Under the pieces are notes generated by a model, which did not search any database, had not been told where the DNA came from, and saw only the letters and a program-made list of their open reading frames with translations. Positions 6,351-9,573 of a stretch of 9,573 nucleotides of DNA are shown here, one piece after another. Made by a program: the position numbers and the translations under genes. The stretch covers positions 1 to 9,573 of the forward strand of contig CAJACJ010000049.1 in NCBI GenBank assembly GCA_903938205.1, in the 5' to 3' direction. Position 1 is the first letter of the stretch. Each line of letters starts with the position of its first letter. Origin of the DNA: an uncultured bacterium (GTDB taxonomy: Bacteria; Planctomycetota; Phycisphaerae; Phycisphaerales; SM1A02).

Positions 6351-6968
6351 TCACAAATTAGTGGGAAATGACGCGCCCTCAATGAATGAGCGAACTTGCG
6401 CGGCATTTTCAAGTGGAAGAGGAAATGGCAAACGGCCCACATCATGCATACGGCGAATGTCAATGCCACCAGCGTCCACGCCCACGGCGATCGGATCTTC
6501 GCACTCCACCCTTGCGGTCACGCACAGCGCTTTCAAAAATGCACGCGGTTGCGCGTTGAATTGTTTCAGCAAAGCACTTTCGTCCGCCGCCAACGGATTC
6601 GCCTTCATCATGGCTTGATCATCCAGAAACCAGCCAGCAAGACGACCCGAATCAATCGCAACAGTGGCCCAGCGTACATCCTCAGGCTCGCCGTGATATG
6701 CGCGCCAACGATCGCACCACTGCGCGAATGTTCCTGTTTCGGATTGACGAGAAAGCGTGACAATTAAATGCATGCTGTCGTCGTCATCATTTGGAAGTTC
6801 AAGCACGGTCTCCATGGCCAGCAGCATGGCCTCCATGACCGGCATTACAAGTGTTCCATCGCTCGCCACGATGAACTTCACCGCAACGCGTTCGCCGTCA
6901 AATTTTAAAAATCCAGAGAGATGCCCATGGAGAAATTCAATCGCCGCTTCAATGGAAACTTCTTGCAT
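6351..6968 (-). CDS. DUF2470-like protein, possible FMN-binding split-barrel relative
   Basis: A 205-residue soluble protein. The C-terminal part (about 130-205), with AVGVDAGGIDIR (161-172) followed by LPFPLPLENAAQVRSFI, resembles the DUF2470 module, which in haem-utilisation (HugZ-like) and pyridoxamine-phosphate-oxidase-like proteins follows a split-barrel domain. The N-terminal part (about 20-125) contains an acidic loop of four Asp (61-64) and a distinctive CDRWRAYHGEPEDVRWATVAID stretch (85-106, Trp/Arg-rich). It may be a divergent split barrel, but this cannot be confirmed by eye. There are no membrane segments. ATG 6968 is the only possible ATG start, since an in-frame TAG lies 9-12 nt upstream. 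There is no Shine-Dalgarno sequence; TAGCAT ends 6 nt before the ATG. It may be co-transcribed with phhA, 51 bp downstream. The gene is confident; the family call is moderate and the function unknown. Confidence 0.65.
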   Translation of the reverse strand: MQEVSIEAAIEFLHGHLSGFLKFDGERVAVKFIVASDGTLVMPVMEAMLLAMETVLELPNDDDDSMHLIVTLSRQSETGTFAQWCDRWRAYHGEPEDVRWATVAIDSGRLAGWFLDDQAMMKANPLAADESALLKQFNAQPRAFLKALCVTARVECEDPIAVGVDAGGIDIRRMHDVGRLPFPLPLENAAQVRSFIEGASFPTNL

Positions 6969-6974
6969 GCCGTC

Positions 6975-6980
6975 ATGCTA
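6975..6980 (-). promoter_or_regulatory. Putative -10 box (leaderless start of the DUF2470-like gene)
   Basis: On the minus strand TAGCAT ends 6 nt before the ATG at 6968, and there is no Shine-Dalgarno sequence. The region 17 nt upstream (GTGTAC) is a poor -35. The call rests on the same spacing being seen at other starts in this window. Confidence 0.35.
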
Positions 6981-6998
6981 ATCAGTCACGGCTCTTCG

Positions 6999-7004
6999 TA
7001 CACT
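6999..7004 (+). promoter_or_regulatory. Putative -10 box upstream of aroDE
   Basis: TACACT lies in the 140-bp divergent gap. It ends 6 nt before an ATG at 7011, which opens a short Arg-rich frame, and about 104 nt before the aroDE start. No good -35 is visible. If used, it would give aroDE a leader of about 98-100 nt containing that short frame. Confidence 0.35.
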
Positions 7005-7010
7005 CTGCGC

Positions 7011-7118
7011 ATGCCGCGTCGCCAGAATCTGACCAGTCGCCACGACTTGCGATTGTCGCCAATGAATCGACCAACTTTGATGCGCGGGATGCCTGCGCGA
7101 GGTGTTGCATGTCGTTGA
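7011..7118 (+). CDS. Possible 35-residue Arg-rich leader peptide overlapping the aroDE start
   Basis: A short frame starting at ATG 7011 with eight arginines in 35 residues and no recognised family. A TACACT hexamer 6 nt upstream fits the leaderless-start pattern of neighbouring genes. Its TGA (7116-7118) lies just inside aroDE, whose ATG is at 7109, so ribosomes ending here could re-initiate on aroDE. Against it: short open frames are common in this sequence, the frame is also open further upstream (to 6921, inside the opposite gene), and no aromatic-residue run is present that would make an attenuator. Low confidence that it is translated. Confidence 0.25.
   Translation: MPRRQNLTSRHDLRLSPMNRPTLMRGMPARGVACR
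7099..7104 (+). promoter_or_regulatory. aroDE: aroDE Shine-Dalgarno
   Basis: GAGGTG ends 4 nt before the ATG at 7109 (GAGG alone is 6 nt away). It supports that start over the two ATGs just upstream (7080, 7089), which are out of frame with the AroD domain. Confidence 0.6.
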
Positions 7119-8935
7119 TCGCCGTTGCCCTGACTGTGGAAGAAGCCCAGGACATCGCAAGCGCGCTCGAGTCCGCGCGTGCTGAAGCAAAGCGCGGCGC
7201 CACCATTGTTGAATGGCGCGTGGACGCGTTGGCGCACGCAGACAACGCGCTTGAAAGTATCGCGTTGCTTGTAAAAAATTGTCCACTGCCTTGCATCGTC
7301 ACCATTCGTTGCGCGGCGGAAGGCGGTGATTTTGTTGGCAAGGAGTCTGCGCGGCTGGAATTATTAATCGCTGTTTGCAAACTCAATGTGCCGCCGTCAT
7401 ATATTGATCTTGAATTAGCCGCGTTTCAAGCAAGCGCGGAATTTCAAAAACAATTTGCGGCTGCGAAATCGTCAACGCGCTTGATTTTAAGCGCGCATGA
7501 TTTTGAATCCCGTCCCACGGATCTTTCCAAGCGCGTTGCCGCCATGTGGAATGAGCCGTTGTGCGCCGTGGCAAAAATTGCGTGGCGCGCGCGCAGTGTG
7601 CGTGACAATCTTGAGGCGTTTGAGTTGTTGCGCAATCAAAGCAAGCCAACCATTGCGTTGTGCATGGGGCCATTTGGAATTGCTAGCCGAGTGCTTGCGC
7701 CAAAGTTTGGCGGCTTTCTCACGTACGCGCGTCCGGACGGCGAAATGGGAACGGCGCCTGGTCAACTTACGGTTGAAGAATTGACGCATGTGTATCCATT
7801 TCAAAACATCACGCAGGCCACACAAATATTCGCAGTTGCAGGTTGGCCTGTTGAACATTCGTTATCGCCGCTATTGCACAACGCCGCGTTTGCCGCCACG
7901 CAATTCAACGGCGCATATGTCTCTTTGGCAATTCCGCCGGAGTGGGAACATTTCAAGGCGTCTCTTGGCGAAATGTCCGCGTCGCCCATTCTAAATTTAC
8001 GTGGCGTCAGCGTCACGATTCCGCATAAGGAACATGCATTGCGATGGTGCAAGCAGCAAGGCGGCAGCATTGATGTGGTGAGTGAGTGGTGTGGCGCAGC
8101 AAACACAATTATTTTTTCGCATACCGGCGCCACGCATGCGTTCAACACCGATGCTCCCGCAGCGGTAGCCGCGCTTGCGGTTGCGTTTGGCATGAATGAT
8201 CACGTTTCAGCCGCGCTTGCTTCTGGGCATGCGATTGAAAATGCTGGCAATCTGCCGAAGATTTTGATTCTGGCTACCGACAAAAATTCCATAGAGTCGC
8301 AAACGCTCTATCAATGGTGTCAACAACGCGTTTTGGTTTTAGGCGCGGGTGGCGCGGCGCGCGCCGTCATCGCTGGTCTTGCGCTCACTGGAGCGCAGGT
8401 CACCATTGCAAATCGCACGCACGATAAAGCTGCGCAACTTGCAAAGCTCTTCAACGCCCGCGCCATTCATGGCTCGCATCAATCACGGGTGGAAGCTGTC
8501 GCGCTTGAACATATCGCCGCGCATTCCTTCACCGCAATTGTGAATTGCACCAGCGCCGGAATGACTGGTTCCGGCGCCGAATCGATTGATCCACTTCCTG
8601 CCGCTCTTGAAATTCAAACAGGAATGATTGTCATGGACACCGTATACCGTCCGCGTGAAACGCCGCTTCTGAAGCGCGCGCGCGCGGCTGGCGCGGTGAT
8701 TGTTGATGGAACGGAAATGTTTTTGCGACAAGCCGCGTTGCAGTTCGAATTGTTCACGAAAGAACAAATTGTTTCCGATGCCGCGACGGGAAACGTGCCA
8801 CAGAAGAACGCTGCTTCAACACATTCGCACATCACAGCTTCGCCTAACAACTCGCAAATTAAAGTGCAATATCCAAATGCCCCAATTGAATTGTGGCGGA
8901 AACTTCTTGACCGCAAATTGGATGTGGGTTCATGA
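7109..8935 (+). CDS. aroDE: Bifunctional type I 3-dehydroquinate dehydratase / shikimate dehydrogenase (AroD-AroE fusion)
   Basis: One 608-residue polypeptide carrying two consecutive shikimate-pathway steps: dehydroquinate to dehydroshikimate, then NADPH reduction to shikimate. Residues 1-225 are type I AroD: Glu35 (VEWRVD), His130 (SAHDF), Schiff-base Lys156 (AKIAWRA), Arg194 (GIASRVLAP) and Gln219 (TAPGQLT). Residues 240-608 are AroE: SLSP (251-254) binds shikimate, Lys307 (SVTIPHK) and Asp348 (NTD) are the catalytic pair, GAGGAARA (412-419) with NRT (435-437) forms the NADP site, and NCTSAGM and the EMFLRQAALQFELF helix follow. Two oddities: NTD is followed by APA rather than the usual GxG, and 64 residues separate Asp348 from GAGG against 24 in E. 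coli AroE. After FELF (546-549) a Ser/Asn-rich stretch precedes a final helix. The stop overlaps the transporter start by 4 bp. The gene is divergent from the DUF2470/phhA unit. Confidence 0.96.
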   Translation: MSLIAVALTVEEAQDIASALESARAEAKRGATIVEWRVDALAHADNALESIALLVKNCPLPCIVTIRCAAEGGDFVGKESARLELLIAVCKLNVPPSYIDLELAAFQASAEFQKQFAAAKSSTRLILSAHDFESRPTDLSKRVAAMWNEPLCAVAKIAWRARSVRDNLEAFELLRNQSKPTIALCMGPFGIASRVLAPKFGGFLTYARPDGEMGTAPGQLTVEELTHVYPFQNITQATQIFAVAGWPVEHSLSPLLHNAAFAATQFNGAYVSLAIPPEWEHFKASLGEMSASPILNLRGVSVTIPHKEHALRWCKQQGGSIDVVSEWCGAANTIIFSHTGATHAFNTDAPAAVAALAVAFGMNDHVSAALASGHAIENAGNLPKILILATDKNSIESQTLYQWCQQRVLVLGAGGAARAVIAGLALTGAQVTIANRTHDKAAQLAKLFNARAIHGSHQSRVEAVALEHIAAHSFTAIVNCTSAGMTGSGAESIDPLPAALEIQTGMIVMDTVYRPRETPLLKRARAAGAVIVDGTEMFLRQAALQFELFTKEQIVSDAATGNVPQKNAASTHSHITASPNNSQIKVQYPNAPIELWRKLLDRKLDVGS

Positions 8936-9573
8936 AAGCCACTTCGTCACTCGCCCGCAACGCGCGCGCCCCCATGATTGCGCTCATCACGCTTTCGCTG
9001 CTGAATTTGCTCAATTACGTGGATCGCTACGTCGTCAGCAGCCTTATTCCATTTCTAGAAAAATCAATCGACCAAGGCGGCTTGGCGCTCACGCATGCGC
9101 AGTCCGGCTGGCTCTACTCCGCGTTCATCGTGGTGTACATGATCGCGGCGCCTGCATTTGGTTTAATCGCCGACCGATTTCCGCGCTTGCATGTGCTTGC
9201 GGCGGCCGTTGCATTTTGGAGCGTGCTCACATTTCTAGGCGGCTTTGCATGGGGTTTCTGGAGCCTTCTGATCATGCGCGCTCTCACCGGAATTGGTGAA
9301 GCCGCGTATGGCAGCGTTGCGCCCGCTGTTCTTGCCGATGAATTTCCGGCCAAGCAACAAAGTCGCGCTATGGCATTCTTCAACGCGGCAATTCCGGTTG
9401 GCGCCGCGATTGGTTTCACACTTGGCGGAGTGGTGGGGTCCCAGTACGGTTGGCGCGAAGCGTTCTTTGTGGCCGGCGGTCCCGGACTTTTTCTAGCGTT
9501 GGTGATTTATTTTATTCGCGATCCCCAACGCGGAGCGAAGGATGAGCATGTTGTTGTGAACGCGCCACCAACA
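8932..9573 (+). CDS. Spinster-like MFS transporter (N-terminal half, cut by window edge)
   Basis: A major facilitator superfamily permease of the inner membrane; 214 residues are visible, out of a family length usually above 400. Six hydrophobic segments, the complete N-terminal bundle, lie at roughly 15-36, 58-80, 86-108, 110-134, 148-169 and 177-195. Landmarks are NYVDRY (28-33, Asp31 and Arg32 in helix 1), the motif-A loop GLIADRFPR (77-85), RALTGIGEA (116-124, Arg116 and Glu123 in helix 4), and NAAIPVGAAIGFTLGG in helix 5. This combination resembles the Spinster family (lysolipid/sphingolipid export in animals, unknown substrates in bacteria) more than sugar-phosphate permeases. ATG 8932 overlaps the aroDE TGA as ATGA, so translational coupling is expected and no separate promoter is evident. 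The link with shikimate synthesis might mean aromatic-compound transport, but nothing in the sequence shows this. Confidence 0.88.
   Translation, partial: MKATSSLARNARAPMIALITLSLLNLLNYVDRYVVSSLIPFLEKSIDQGGLALTHAQSGWLYSAFIVVYMIAAPAFGLIADRFPRLHVLAAAVAFWSVLTFLGGFAWGFWSLLIMRALTGIGEAAYGSVAPAVLADEFPAKQQSRAMAFFNAAIPVGAAIGFTLGGVVGSQYGWREAFFVAGGPGLFLALVIYFIRDPQRGAKDEHVVVNAPPT

Noticed and set aside
8674..8686. Alternating GC tract that could be read as a simple repeat or Z-DNA segment
   Set aside because: It is only 13 nt long and encodes the Lys-Arg-Ala-Arg part of the conserved AroE C-terminal region; GC-rich codon choice is enough to explain it.
8700..9299. 199-residue plus-strand frame spanning the aroDE/MFS junction
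   Set aside because: It is out of frame with both real genes and Arg/Cys/His-rich, as expected of a shadow frame.

Overview
The window is an ordinary bacterial chromosomal stretch of housekeeping metabolism at roughly 55% G+C, with GCGC-rich coding DNA. It shows no insertion sequence, tRNA, rRNA, CRISPR array or phage gene. The AroD-AroE fusion, the DUF5658-like membrane protein and the DUF2470-like protein together hint at a Planctomycetota (Phycisphaerae-like) lineage. That placement is an impression, not a phylogenetic result.

Layout. At the left edge a serine racemase-like PLP enzyme (minus strand, C-terminus cut off) diverges from a DinB-fold protein, with only 23 bp between the two start codons. 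Next on the plus strand come a TPP riboswitch, thiC (pyrimidine branch of thiamine synthesis) and a small three-helix membrane protein. Convergent to these is a minus-strand block of three genes. In transcription order they are a DUF2470-like protein, phenylalanine hydroxylase and an Xaa-Pro aminopeptidase-type M24 peptidase. Divergent from that block, a fused 3-dehydroquinate dehydratase/shikimate dehydrogenase is followed, with a 4-bp ATGA overlap, by a Spinster-like MFS transporter that runs off the right edge.

How the genes fit together. The best-supported regulation is TPP feedback on thiC through the riboswitch. AroDE carries out two consecutive shikimate-pathway steps. The divergent phenylalanine hydroxylase converts one end product of that pathway (Phe) into another (Tyr), so aromatic amino acid genes sit back to back, although no shared control site is evident. 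The MFS gene is probably co-translated with aroDE; its substrate is unknown.

The most notable non-coding signal is at the gene starts. Several genes lack a Shine-Dalgarno sequence and instead have a -10-like hexamer (TANNNT or close) ending 6-7 nt before the ATG, which predicts leaderless mRNAs. In the 23-bp divergent gap the two opposing -10 hexamers share their central TA step. By contrast thiC, phhA and aroDE have recognisable Shine-Dalgarno sequences. I found no strong candidate for a wholly new system.
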